Source of the DNA: Magnetospirillum sp. 15-1
GTDB taxonomy: Bacteria > Pseudomonadota > Alphaproteobacteria > Rhodospirillales > Magnetospirillaceae
Assembly (NCBI RefSeq): GCF_900184795.1
Contig: NZ_FXXN01000022.1
Span: 139,501 to 203,500 of the forward strand
DNA: 64,000 nucleotides
Reading direction: 5' to 3'
The notes beneath the pieces are model-generated. The model was not told the DNA's origin, ran no database searches, and saw nothing but the letters and a program-made list of their open reading frames with translations. Shown here in pieces: positions 25,696 to 33,687 of the stretch; the stretch's first letter is position 1, and the number at the start of each line of letters is the position of its first letter. The translations under genes were made by a program, and so were the position numbers.

Positions 25696-27089
25696 CCACT
25701 CGCCCCGCTCCCCGGCTGCTGATCTCGGCGGCCCACAAATCCTCGGGCAAGACCACGGTGACGGTGGGCCTCGCCACCGCCTTGGCGGCGCGGGGGCTGA
25801 CCGTCCAGCCGTTCAAGAAGGGGCCTGACTACATCGATCCCCTGTGGCTGAGCGCCGCCACCGGGCGGGCCTGCCGCAACCTGGATTTCCACACCCAGCC
25901 GCCGGCCTTGATCCGCGAGACCTTCGAGCAGGATTGCCGCGGCGCCGATATCAGCCTGATCGAAGGCAACAAGGGCCTTTACGACGGCGTCGACCTGGAG
26001 GGCGCCAATTCCTCGGCCATGCTCGCCCAGTGGCTGGAGGCCCCGGTGGTGCTGGTGGTGGACTGCCAGGGCATGACACGGGGCATCGCGCCGCTGCTGA
26101 TCGGCTATCAGGCCTTCGACCCGACCTTGAAGATCGCCGGCGTCATCCTCAACAAGGTCAGCGGCCCGCGCCACGAGAAGAAGCTGCGCGAGGTCGTCGC
26201 CCACTACACCCGCATTCCCGTGCTGGGCGCCGTGCATCGCGGCCCCGACATGGAGATCATGGAGCGGCACCTGGGGCTGGTCCCCGCCAACGAGGCCGAA
26301 GCGGCGGCCGCCGCCATCGCCCGGCTGGCCGGGGCGGTGTCGTCCCAGGTGGATCTGGATGCCCTGATCGCCCTGGCCGAGGCGGCACCGCCGGTGGAGG
26401 TGGCCGAAAGCCTCCCGGCCATTTCCAGCCCTCCCAAAATCCGTATCGGCATCGCGCGGGACGCCGCCTTCGGCTTCTATTACCGCGACGACCTGGAGGC
26501 GCTGGCGGCGGCCGGCGCCGAACTGGTGCCGTTCGACGCCACCCGCGACCCGCATCTGCCGCCCGGCCTGGACGGGTTGTTCATCGGCGGCGGCTTTCCC
26601 GAAACGCAGGGCGAGGCGCTGGAGGCCAATGCCGGCCTGCGGGCCGAAATCCGCGAGAGGGGTCTGGCCGGGCTGCCCATCTACGCCGAATGCGGCGGGT
26701 TGATGTACCTGTCGCGCGCCATCGTCTGGAAGGGCGAAAAGCGCGCCATGGTCGGCCTGATCCCCGCCGACGCGGTGATGCACAAGGCGCCGCAGGGCCG
26801 CGGCTATGTCCGCCTGCGCGAGACCGCCGCCTTCCCCTGGCCCCGGCTGGAGGACGGCCCCGGCGTGCTGCCCGCCCATGAATTCCACCATTCCCGGCTG
26901 GAAAACATGGAGGGCTCGCCCCGCTTCGCCTATCAGGTCATTCGCGGCACCGGCATCGCCGAGAAGCAGGACGGCTTGATAATCGCCAATACCCTCGCCA
27001 CCTATGCCCACATGCGATCCGTCGGCCCCAATCCCTGGGCGCCGCGGTTCGTGGCGTTCATACGTGGGGTCAAAGCGGGGCAGCATTGA
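25692..27089 (+). CDS. cobB: Cobyrinate a,c-diamide synthase family (CbiA/CobB)
   Basis: 465-residue two-domain ATP-dependent amidotransferase. The N-domain is a P-loop fold, 'AAHKSSGKTTVT' at residues 13-24, with 'GNKGLYDGVDLEG' and 'KKGPDYIDP'. The C-domain is a class I glutaminase-like domain with the nucleophile cysteine in 'YAECGGLMYLS' and a late histidine in 'EFHHSRLEN'. This fits amidation of the a and c carboxylates of cobyrinate or hydrogenobyrinate, or of siroheme in the DsrN branch. No other cobalamin gene is nearby, so the substrate is open. The TTG at 25692 overlapping the previous stop is the only family-consistent start. Confidence 0.9.
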   Translation: MTTRPAPRLLISAAHKSSGKTTVTVGLATALAARGLTVQPFKKGPDYIDPLWLSAATGRACRNLDFHTQPPALIRETFEQDCRGADISLIEGNKGLYDGVDLEGANSSAMLAQWLEAPVVLVVDCQGMTRGIAPLLIGYQAFDPTLKIAGVILNKVSGPRHEKKLREVVAHYTRIPVLGAVHRGPDMEIMERHLGLVPANEAEAAAAAIARLAGAVSSQVDLDALIALAEAAPPVEVAESLPAISSPPKIRIGIARDAAFGFYYRDDLEALAAAGAELVPFDATRDPHLPPGLDGLFIGGGFPETQGEALEANAGLRAEIRERGLAGLPIYAECGGLMYLSRAIVWKGEKRAMVGLIPADAVMHKAPQGRGYVRLRETAAFPWPRLEDGPGVLPAHEFHHSRLENMEGSPRFAYQVIRGTGIAEKQDGLIIANTLATYAHMRSVGPNPWAPRFVAFIRGVKAGQH

Positions 27090-27147
27090 TGTTTTTTAAT
27101 GAGGCGGGCCTTTACCCACCCGCCGGGCTATGGAACAGTGCCCGGCC

Positions 27148-28122
27148 ATGATCACCATCGAAAATCTCAGCCATACCTATCCGGGCGCGCGCAAGATGCC
27201 GCCCCGGACGGCCATCTCGGACCTGACCCTGGAGGTCAGGGACGGTGAGTTCGCCATCCTGTCCGGCCCCAACGGCAGCGGCAAGTCCACGCTGTTCCGC
27301 ATCCTGTGCGGCATGACCCTGCCGGGTACCGGCAAGGTCACGGTGGGTGGCTTTGACCTGTTCGCCCAGCCGGCCAGGGTCCGCGAGATCATGGGGGTGG
27401 TGTTCCAGAGCCCCGCCGTGGACAAGCACCTGTCGGTGGGCGAGAACCTGAAGATTCACGCCGATCTCTATGGCCTGAAGGGCGCGGATTTCATCCGCCG
27501 CCGCGACGGAGCCCTGGGTTGGACCGACCTGGACGGCCGCCTGGACCAGAAGGTCGACACCCTGTCGGGCGGTCTGGCGCGTCAGGTGGAACTGGCCAAG
27601 GTGCTGATGACCGACCCCAAGGTCCTGCTGCTGGACGAGCCCACCACCGGGCTGGACCCCATGAGCCGCCGCAACTTCTTAGGCGCGCTCCACAAGCTGC
27701 AGAAGGAACGCGGCATGACCGTGCTGATGACCAGCCACGTGTTCTCCGAGGCCGACGACGTGGACCGCGTCGCCATCATGCGCGAAGGCAAGCTGCTGGC
27801 CTACGATACCCCCGCCGCGCTGAAGGCCATGATCGGCACCGAGATGGTGATGGTCCAGGCCAAGGACGCCGAAGGACTGGCCGCCCGCCTGCGCGCCGAG
27901 ATGGGTCTGGCCGTGCGCTGCATCGGCGACGAGGTGCGCCTGGAGGAGACCGAGAACGGCGAGAGCCTGCCGCTGCTCGAACGTATCCTGGACCGCTACC
28001 GCGCCGACATCTCCGCCATCTCCATCAAGCAGCCGGGCCTGGACGACGTCTTCGTCCATGTCACCAGCAAGGCGGTCCCCGACCACGCCCTGGCGCTGGA
28101 ATTGCGAAAGGCGGCATCATGA
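27148..28122 (+). CDS. ABC-2 type transporter, ATP-binding protein
   Basis: 324-residue ATPase of a DrrA/NatA-like exporter. Walker A 'GPNGSGKST', signature 'LSGGLARQ', Walker B 'LLLDEPTTGLDP' and the switch His in 'MTSHVFSEADD' are all present, so it should hydrolyse ATP. A C-terminal extension of about 90 residues after the nucleotide-binding domain is usual in this subfamily. The ATG of 'MITIENLSHTYPG' is preferred over one six codons upstream. Its stop overlaps the permease start (ATGA). The cargo is unknown. Confidence 0.93.
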   Translation: MITIENLSHTYPGARKMPPRTAISDLTLEVRDGEFAILSGPNGSGKSTLFRILCGMTLPGTGKVTVGGFDLFAQPARVREIMGVVFQSPAVDKHLSVGENLKIHADLYGLKGADFIRRRDGALGWTDLDGRLDQKVDTLSGGLARQVELAKVLMTDPKVLLLDEPTTGLDPMSRRNFLGALHKLQKERGMTVLMTSHVFSEADDVDRVAIMREGKLLAYDTPAALKAMIGTEMVMVQAKDAEGLAARLRAEMGLAVRCIGDEVRLEETENGESLPLLERILDRYRADISAISIKQPGLDDVFVHVTSKAVPDHALALELRKAAS

Positions 28123-28901
28123 CCGGCATGGCCCCCGTCGCCTTCTCGCTGGCCAAGCGCGAGTTCACCCGCTTCATCCGCCAGCCCCAGCGGGTAATCG
28201 GCACCGTGGCGCAGCCGCTGCTGTTCTGGCTGTTCCTGGGCGCCGGCTTCGGCGGCTCGTTCCGGCCGGCCGGCATGGAGAACGTCACCTATCTCGAATA
28301 CTTCTACCCCGGCGTGATGCTGATGATGATGCTGTTCGCATCCATCTTCTCGTCCATCACCATCATCGAGGATCGCGACGCCGGTTTCCTGCAGGGCGTG
28401 CTGGTCGCTCCGGTATCGCGTCTGGCCATCGTGCTGGGCAAGGTGCTGGGCGCCACCTCCATCGCCATGATCCAGACCCTGATCTTCACCATCGCCGCGC
28501 CGTTCCTCGGCCTGCATCTGGGGGCCGGCGCCCTGGTTCTGCTGCTGATGGGCTTCCTGCTCACCGGCATCGGCTTCTCGGCGCTGGGCTTCCTGCTGGC
28601 CTGGGGCATGAAGTCCACCTCGGCCTTCCACGCGGTGATGATGGTGTTCCTGATGCCCTTGTGGATGCTGTCGGGCGCCCTGTTCCCCATCGGCAACGTG
28701 CCGGGCTGGATGAAGGCGGTGATGCTTGCCAATCCGGTCAGCCATGCGCTGGTGATCATCCGCGCCCCCTTCTACGGCGGCCCCGCCCGGCTGTTCACCG
28801 ACACCGATTACCTGCTGTCCCTGGCGGTAACATTGGCCTGGGCCGGATTGTGCCTGGGCCTGTCCATGGCCCGCGTCAACCGGCGGGAAAAGGGCGTCTG
28901 A
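28119..28901 (+). CDS. ABC-2 type transporter, permease
   Basis: 260-residue inner-membrane protein with six hydrophobic helices. The ABC-2 signature region 'KSTSAFHAVMMVFLMPLWML' followed by 'SGALFPIGN' precedes the last helices, as in DrrB/NodJ-type permeases. It starts on the ATGA overlap with the ATPase gene and ends just before a terminator, so the pair makes a complete two-gene exporter. Substrate cannot be inferred. The adjacent cobyrinate-synthase-like gene is 130 bp away and may or may not belong to the same transcript. Confidence 0.93.
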   Translation: MTGMAPVAFSLAKREFTRFIRQPQRVIGTVAQPLLFWLFLGAGFGGSFRPAGMENVTYLEYFYPGVMLMMMLFASIFSSITIIEDRDAGFLQGVLVAPVSRLAIVLGKVLGATSIAMIQTLIFTIAAPFLGLHLGAGALVLLLMGFLLTGIGFSALGFLLAWGMKSTSAFHAVMMVFLMPLWMLSGALFPIGNVPGWMKAVMLANPVSHALVIIRAPFYGGPARLFTDTDYLLSLAVTLAWAGLCLGLSMARVNRREKGV

Positions 28902-28915
28902 CAATCCGGCATCAT

Positions 28916-28965
28916 CCGATCACCCCCTGGAATTAAGACCTTGGGGTGATCGGGCATTTACCCCC
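28916..28965 (+). terminator. Probable Rho-independent terminator
   Basis: Perfect 11-bp stem CCGATCACCCC / GGGGTGATCGG (28916-28926 and 28943-28953) with a 16-nt loop, followed about 16 bases later by a pyrimidine-rich CCCCCTTTTATTC. It lies 15 bp after the ABC permease stop. The weak, displaced T-tract lowers confidence. Confidence 0.65.
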
Positions 28966-29012
28966 TTTTATTCTTTCGAATCTCGTGCAGACTGCGCCCG
29001 TTCCAATGGTGT

Positions 29013-32000
29013 ATGACAGAGGTCGTAGGAATGAGTGCCAGGGGTCGGCTCGGACTGCAGTTCAGTATCGTCCTGATCATCGCCTTCGTGGTCGCCTGCC
29101 TGACCATCACCACCGCCACCAGCATCTATTTCGCCAGCACCAGCGCCGCCCAGGAGAGCGCCCGGCGGCTGTTCGGTGAGATCACCTCCCGGGTGGCCGA
29201 CCGGGTCGAGGGGCAGATCGGCAACCTGCTGGACCTGGCCGGCCTGGGGGCCTCGCTGCCGGCCACCGCCGAGCCGATCCGCGGCAATGGCCTTGCCCAC
29301 CCGCTGCTGCCCTTTCTGCTGAAGGCGCTGGAACAGGATTCCGGCCTCTACGCCGTCTATGCGGGCTATGCCGACGGCGGTTTCCTGCAGGCCATCGCCG
29401 TCAACGGCGACGAGCGCATCGTGTCCTCCAATCAGGCTCCCGCCGGAACCCTATACATACTGCGGGCCATCGGCGCCGATGCCGACGGAACACGGCGCGA
29501 GTTGCGTACCTTCATCGGCGCCGGGGGGGCGACCCTGGGCAGCGCGCGGCTGGACGCCCCCGACTACGACCCCCGGACGCGCTCGTGGTACAAGGACGCC
29601 ATGGAAACGGACGAAGTCGTCCTGTCCGAACCCTATGTGTTCAGCTCGCTGCAGGCGCCGGGCCTGACCGCGTCACGCCGGGCCGGCACGTCGGGAGCCG
29701 TCTTCGCCGTCAACATCGCCCTGACCGGGCTGTCGGATTTCGTCGCCCGCCAGACTATTTCGCCCCGCGGCGGGCTGGTCCTGCTGGACGCCAGGAAACG
29801 CGTTCTGGCCATCTCGCCCGTTCTGATGCCGGCGGCGGAAAAAAAGCCCGAGCCGCTGGTCAAGCTGGGCGATCTGACGTCGCCCTGGCTGAAGGCGTTG
29901 GGCATGGCCTCCCCCCTGACCGATGCGCAGGTGGTCGAGACCCCGGCCGGCGAGGCCCTGACCCAGATGACCGAGTGGAAGGACCGCAAGGGCCAGGTCA
30001 TCGGCATCGGCATCGTCTCGCCCTTCGCCGATTTCACCGGCCCCATCGAGGCCATGCAGCGCCGCATCCTCAGTCTGGCCGGTCTGGTTCTGCTGGTGGT
30101 GGTGCCGCTGTCCATGCTGTTCGCCCGCAACATCGCCGCCGCCATCCGCCAACTGGTGTCCGAAGCCGTCAAGGTGCGCGACTTCGACTTTTCCGGCACG
30201 CCCCCAAAATCCTCGTTCATCACCGAGTTCCAGGACTTGGGCGATGCCTTCGGCCTGATGAAATCCACCCTGGCCAACCGCACCGACGATCTGGCCGCCG
30301 CCCAGAAGCGGCTGGAGCGGGTGGTGGACCTGGGCATCGCCATGTCGGCCGAACGCGACCACGGCGTCCTGATGGAAATGATCCTGATGGGCGCCAAGGA
30401 GCTGACCAACGCCGACGGCGGCACGCTCTACATCCGCGACGAGGACAACAACCTTCGCTTCCAGATCATCCGCAACGACACCCTGGGCATACGCATGGGC
30501 GGCGCCCACGAGGACCCGCCCTCGCTGCCCCCCGTCCCCATGTTCCGCGACGGCAAGCCCAACCACAACAACGTGGTCAGCCACGCCGTGCACGAGCAGG
30601 CCACCGTCAACATCCCCGACGCCTATGACGAGTCACGCTTCGACTTCTCGGGGACCAAGGCGTTCGACGAGCGCAACAGCTACAAGTCCGTGTCGTTCAT
30701 GACCGTGCCGCTGAAGCCGCGCGGCGGCGACATCATCGGTGCGGTGCAGCTGATCAATGCCCGCCCGCCGGGCGGCAGCGAGATCGAGCCCTTCTCGCCC
30801 AACGTCCAGCGCTTCGTCGAGGCACTGGCCGCCCAGGCCGCCACCGCGCTTTACAACCGCGACCTGCTGGACCAGCAGGAGCGGCTGATGGATGCCATGA
30901 TCCAGATCCTGGCCGGCGCCATCGACGCCAAGAGCCCCTATACCGGCGGCCATTGCGAGCGCGTGCCCGAACTGTCGCTGATGCTGGCCGAGGAAGCCTG
31001 CAAGGTCACCCAAGGCCCGTTGGCCGAGTTCGCCTTCACCACTCCCGATCAATGGCGCGAATTCAAGATCGGCGCCTGGCTGCACGATTGCGGCAAGGTC
31101 ACCACGCCGGAATACGTGGTGGACAAGGCCAGCAAGCTGGAGACCATCTACAACCGCATCCACGAGGTGCGCACCCGCTTCGAGGTGCTGCTGCGCGACG
31201 AGCGCGTCCGCATGCTGGAGGCCATGGCCGCCGGCACCCCGGAGCCCGAGGCGCAAGCCGCCTTCGCCGCGGCCCAGGCCGGGCTGATGGATGATTTCGC
31301 CTTCGTCGCCGAGTGCAATCTGGGCGGCGAATTTATGGCGCCCGAGAAGGTGGAGCGCCTGAAATCCATCGCCACGCGGACTTGGGCCCGCCATTTCGAC
31401 GACCGTCTGGGCCTCGCCCACGAGGAACTGCGCCGCTATATGGGCGAGCCGGAAGCCCTGCCGGCCGTCGAGTACCTGCTGTCGGACAAGCCGCAGCACG
31501 TCATTCCCCGCCCGGCGGATTCGGCACTGTTCGATCCGGCCTACGGCTTCAAGACCAAGATCCCCGAGAACCTCTACAATTTCGGCGAGGTCTACAATCT
31601 GGCCATCGGGCGCGGCACGCTGACCGAGGAAGAGCGCTTCAAGATCAACGAGCACATCATCCAGACCATCATCATGCTCAAGCGCCTGCCCTTCCCCAAG
31701 CATCTGTCCCGGGTGGTGGAATATGCCGGCGCCCATCACGAGACGCTGATCGGTACCGGCTATCCCAGGAAGCTGGCGGCCGAGGATCTGTCCATTCCGG
31801 CCCGCATCACCGCCATCGCCGACATCTTCGAGGCACTGACCGCCTCGGACCGCCCCTACAAGAAGGCCAAGACCCTCTCGGAATGCGTGAAAATCCTCAG
31901 CTTCTTCAAGAAGGACAAGCACGTGGACCCCGACCTGTTCGACCTGTTCCTGACCTCGGGCGTCTATAAGCGCTATGCCGAGCGCTTCCTGAAGCCGGAG

Positions 32001-32039
32001 CAGTTGGACGAGGTGGACATCGCCCCCTATCTCGGCTGA
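29013..32039 (+). CDS. Membrane Cache-GAF-HD-GYP cyclic-di-GMP phosphodiesterase
   Basis: 1008 residues. Domains in order: transmembrane helix (about 17-38), periplasmic Cache sensor (40-330), second helix (about 350-372), HAMP-like linker, GAF domain (about 435-600), and HD-GYP domain (about 625-985). The HD motif is 'WLHDCGK' near residue 690 and the GYP motif is 'GTGYP' near 915, preceded by 'HHE'. A lid segment 'RITAIADIFEALTASDRPYK' also matches. The active-site set looks complete for c-di-GMP hydrolysis. An insert of about 90 residues separates the HD and GYP parts more than usual. Start may be 29013 or the ATG at 29031. It is 10 bp ahead of the CBS-kinase frame. Confidence 0.94.
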   Translation: MTEVVGMSARGRLGLQFSIVLIIAFVVACLTITTATSIYFASTSAAQESARRLFGEITSRVADRVEGQIGNLLDLAGLGASLPATAEPIRGNGLAHPLLPFLLKALEQDSGLYAVYAGYADGGFLQAIAVNGDERIVSSNQAPAGTLYILRAIGADADGTRRELRTFIGAGGATLGSARLDAPDYDPRTRSWYKDAMETDEVVLSEPYVFSSLQAPGLTASRRAGTSGAVFAVNIALTGLSDFVARQTISPRGGLVLLDARKRVLAISPVLMPAAEKKPEPLVKLGDLTSPWLKALGMASPLTDAQVVETPAGEALTQMTEWKDRKGQVIGIGIVSPFADFTGPIEAMQRRILSLAGLVLLVVVPLSMLFARNIAAAIRQLVSEAVKVRDFDFSGTPPKSSFITEFQDLGDAFGLMKSTLANRTDDLAAAQKRLERVVDLGIAMSAERDHGVLMEMILMGAKELTNADGGTLYIRDEDNNLRFQIIRNDTLGIRMGGAHEDPPSLPPVPMFRDGKPNHNNVVSHAVHEQATVNIPDAYDESRFDFSGTKAFDERNSYKSVSFMTVPLKPRGGDIIGAVQLINARPPGGSEIEPFSPNVQRFVEALAAQAATALYNRDLLDQQERLMDAMIQILAGAIDAKSPYTGGHCERVPELSLMLAEEACKVTQGPLAEFAFTTPDQWREFKIGAWLHDCGKVTTPEYVVDKASKLETIYNRIHEVRTRFEVLLRDERVRMLEAMAAGTPEPEAQAAFAAAQAGLMDDFAFVAECNLGGEFMAPEKVERLKSIATRTWARHFDDRLGLAHEELRRYMGEPEALPAVEYLLSDKPQHVIPRPADSALFDPAYGFKTKIPENLYNFGEVYNLAIGRGTLTEEERFKINEHIIQTIIMLKRLPFPKHLSRVVEYAGAHHETLIGTGYPRKLAAEDLSIPARITAIADIFEALTASDRPYKKAKTLSECVKILSFFKKDKHVDPDLFDLFLTSGVYKRYAERFLKPEQLDEVDIAPYLG

Positions 32040-32049
32040 CGAAAGGCGG

Positions 32050-33687
32050 TTGCCCAGCGCCGCCCGAGCCTATATCAACAGTCGCGTATTGCTGGATTCA
32101 TGCGGTGATCCGATGGCTGCCAACACCCTTGCCGACATCATCCGGGGCCCGGCCCTGTCCATTCCGGCCGACGCGGAGATTTCGGAAGCGCTGCGCCTGA
32201 TGGGCGAGCGGCGCATCAGCTGTCTGCTGGTGGAGCGCGACGGCGGGATCTGCGGCATCGTCACCGAAAAGGATCTGGTCCGCACCTATGCCGGCGTGGC
32301 CGGCCATGCCCGCAACACCGTCGCCGAAATCATGACCGCCGCCCCCTTCACGGTGCCCGATACCATGGGGCACCTGGAAGCCTATCGCCTGATGACCGAA
32401 CGGGGCATCCGCCATCTGCCGGTCACCGGAGCCGACGGCACGGTGGCCGGCATCATCACCGAAAGCGACTACATCCGCACCCTGGGGGCCGATTACTACA
32501 TCCGGCTGAAGGATGTGGCCTCGGCCATGGCCCCGGCCTTCATCCTGACCCCCGCCTCCATGCTGCGCGAGGCGCTGGATATGCTGTCGCGGTCCGACGT
32601 CAGTTGCGTGGTGATCAATGACGGCAAGGGCGGGCTGGGCATCCTGACCGAGCGGGACGTGGTCCGGCTGCTGCGCTCGGACATCCCGCCCGAAACCACC
32701 CGGCTGGGCGAGGTGGGAACCCAGCCGGTGGTCACCGTCGGCCGCGAGGCCTCGCTGCTCGACGCCTCGACGATCCTGGCGGAGAAGGGCATCCGCCGCG
32801 TGGTGGTGGTGGACCAGAGCGGCCATCCGGTCGGCATCCTCAGCCAGCACGAGATCGTCAAGGGCCTGGAAAGCGAATATATCGGCCACCTGGAATCCCT
32901 GGTGGCCGACAAGAACCAGGCGCTGATCGAACTGCGCGAGGCGCGGCGAACCCTGGAAGACCAGTCCGCCCTGCTGCAGCGGACCCTGGACGAGCTGTCC
33001 ATGGCCCATGCCGAGCTGCGGGAATTCACCAAGCTGGCCGCCCATGACCTGCAGGAGCCGTTGCGGGCGGTCATCAGCCATTCCCAATTACTGACCCGCT
33101 CCCTGACCGGCCGTCTGACCGAGACCGAGCATCAGCATTTCGACTTCATCGTCACCGGCGCGGCCCGCATGCGCCAGTCGGTGCGCGACCTGCAAAGCTA
33201 CTCCGCCGCCCTGTCGCAATTGGACAGCCTGGAGGCCGTCGACACCGGCGAGGCCGCCCGCGGCGCGGTAAGCCTGCTGCAGCGGGAAATGGAGGCGGCA
33301 GGGGCCGAAATCCACATCGCCCCCCTGCCCCAGGTACTGGCGCGGCGGTCCATGCTGGTGGAAATGTTCGCCGGTCTGATCGGCAACGCCATCAAGTTCC
33401 GCCGCCCGGACGTCCCGCCACGGGTGGAAGTGGGCGCCACGGATGACGGCGAGTTCTGGCACTTCACCGTGTCCGATAACGGGATCGGCATCGAGCCGCA
33501 ATATCAGGAACGGATCTTCGGCCTGTTCGTCCGGCTGCATCCGGCCAGCGCCTATGGGGGCAGCGGAATCGGCCTGGCCATCTGCCGCCGGCTGGCCGGA
33601 TTACTGGGAGGCCGGGTCTGGGTGGAGTCCACCCCCGGCCAGGGCAGTTGCTTCCACCTGACGGTCAGGAAGCAGCCGGCAGGGTGA
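32050..33687 (+). CDS. Cytoplasmic histidine kinase with four CBS domains
   Basis: 545 residues from the first possible start; an ATG at 32113 ('MAANTLADII') is equally likely. Two Bateman modules (four CBS repeats, about residues 25-280) precede a short coiled coil and a kinase core. The H-box is 'LAAHDLQEPLRAVISH' with His near residue 332, the phytochrome-like HDLxEPLR type, followed by an HATPase ('GNAIKF', 'DNGIGIEPQYQERIFGLF', 'GSGIGLAICRRL'). CBS modules usually bind adenine nucleotides, so the kinase may read energy charge or a nucleotide second messenger. No membrane segment. Its last 23 bp overlap the convergent kinase gene on the other strand. Confidence 0.92.
   Translation: MPSAARAYINSRVLLDSCGDPMAANTLADIIRGPALSIPADAEISEALRLMGERRISCLLVERDGGICGIVTEKDLVRTYAGVAGHARNTVAEIMTAAPFTVPDTMGHLEAYRLMTERGIRHLPVTGADGTVAGIITESDYIRTLGADYYIRLKDVASAMAPAFILTPASMLREALDMLSRSDVSCVVINDGKGGLGILTERDVVRLLRSDIPPETTRLGEVGTQPVVTVGREASLLDASTILAEKGIRRVVVVDQSGHPVGILSQHEIVKGLESEYIGHLESLVADKNQALIELREARRTLEDQSALLQRTLDELSMAHAELREFTKLAAHDLQEPLRAVISHSQLLTRSLTGRLTETEHQHFDFIVTGAARMRQSVRDLQSYSAALSQLDSLEAVDTGEAARGAVSLLQREMEAAGAEIHIAPLPQVLARRSMLVEMFAGLIGNAIKFRRPDVPPRVEVGATDDGEFWHFTVSDNGIGIEPQYQERIFGLFVRLHPASAYGGSGIGLAICRRLAGLLGGRVWVESTPGQGSCFHLTVRKQPAG

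Noticed and set aside
27103-27124. GGCGGG/CCCGCC inverted repeat after the cobyrinate-synthase-like gene as terminator
   Set aside because: Six-bp stem with 10-nt loop and no T-tract downstream on the plus strand.
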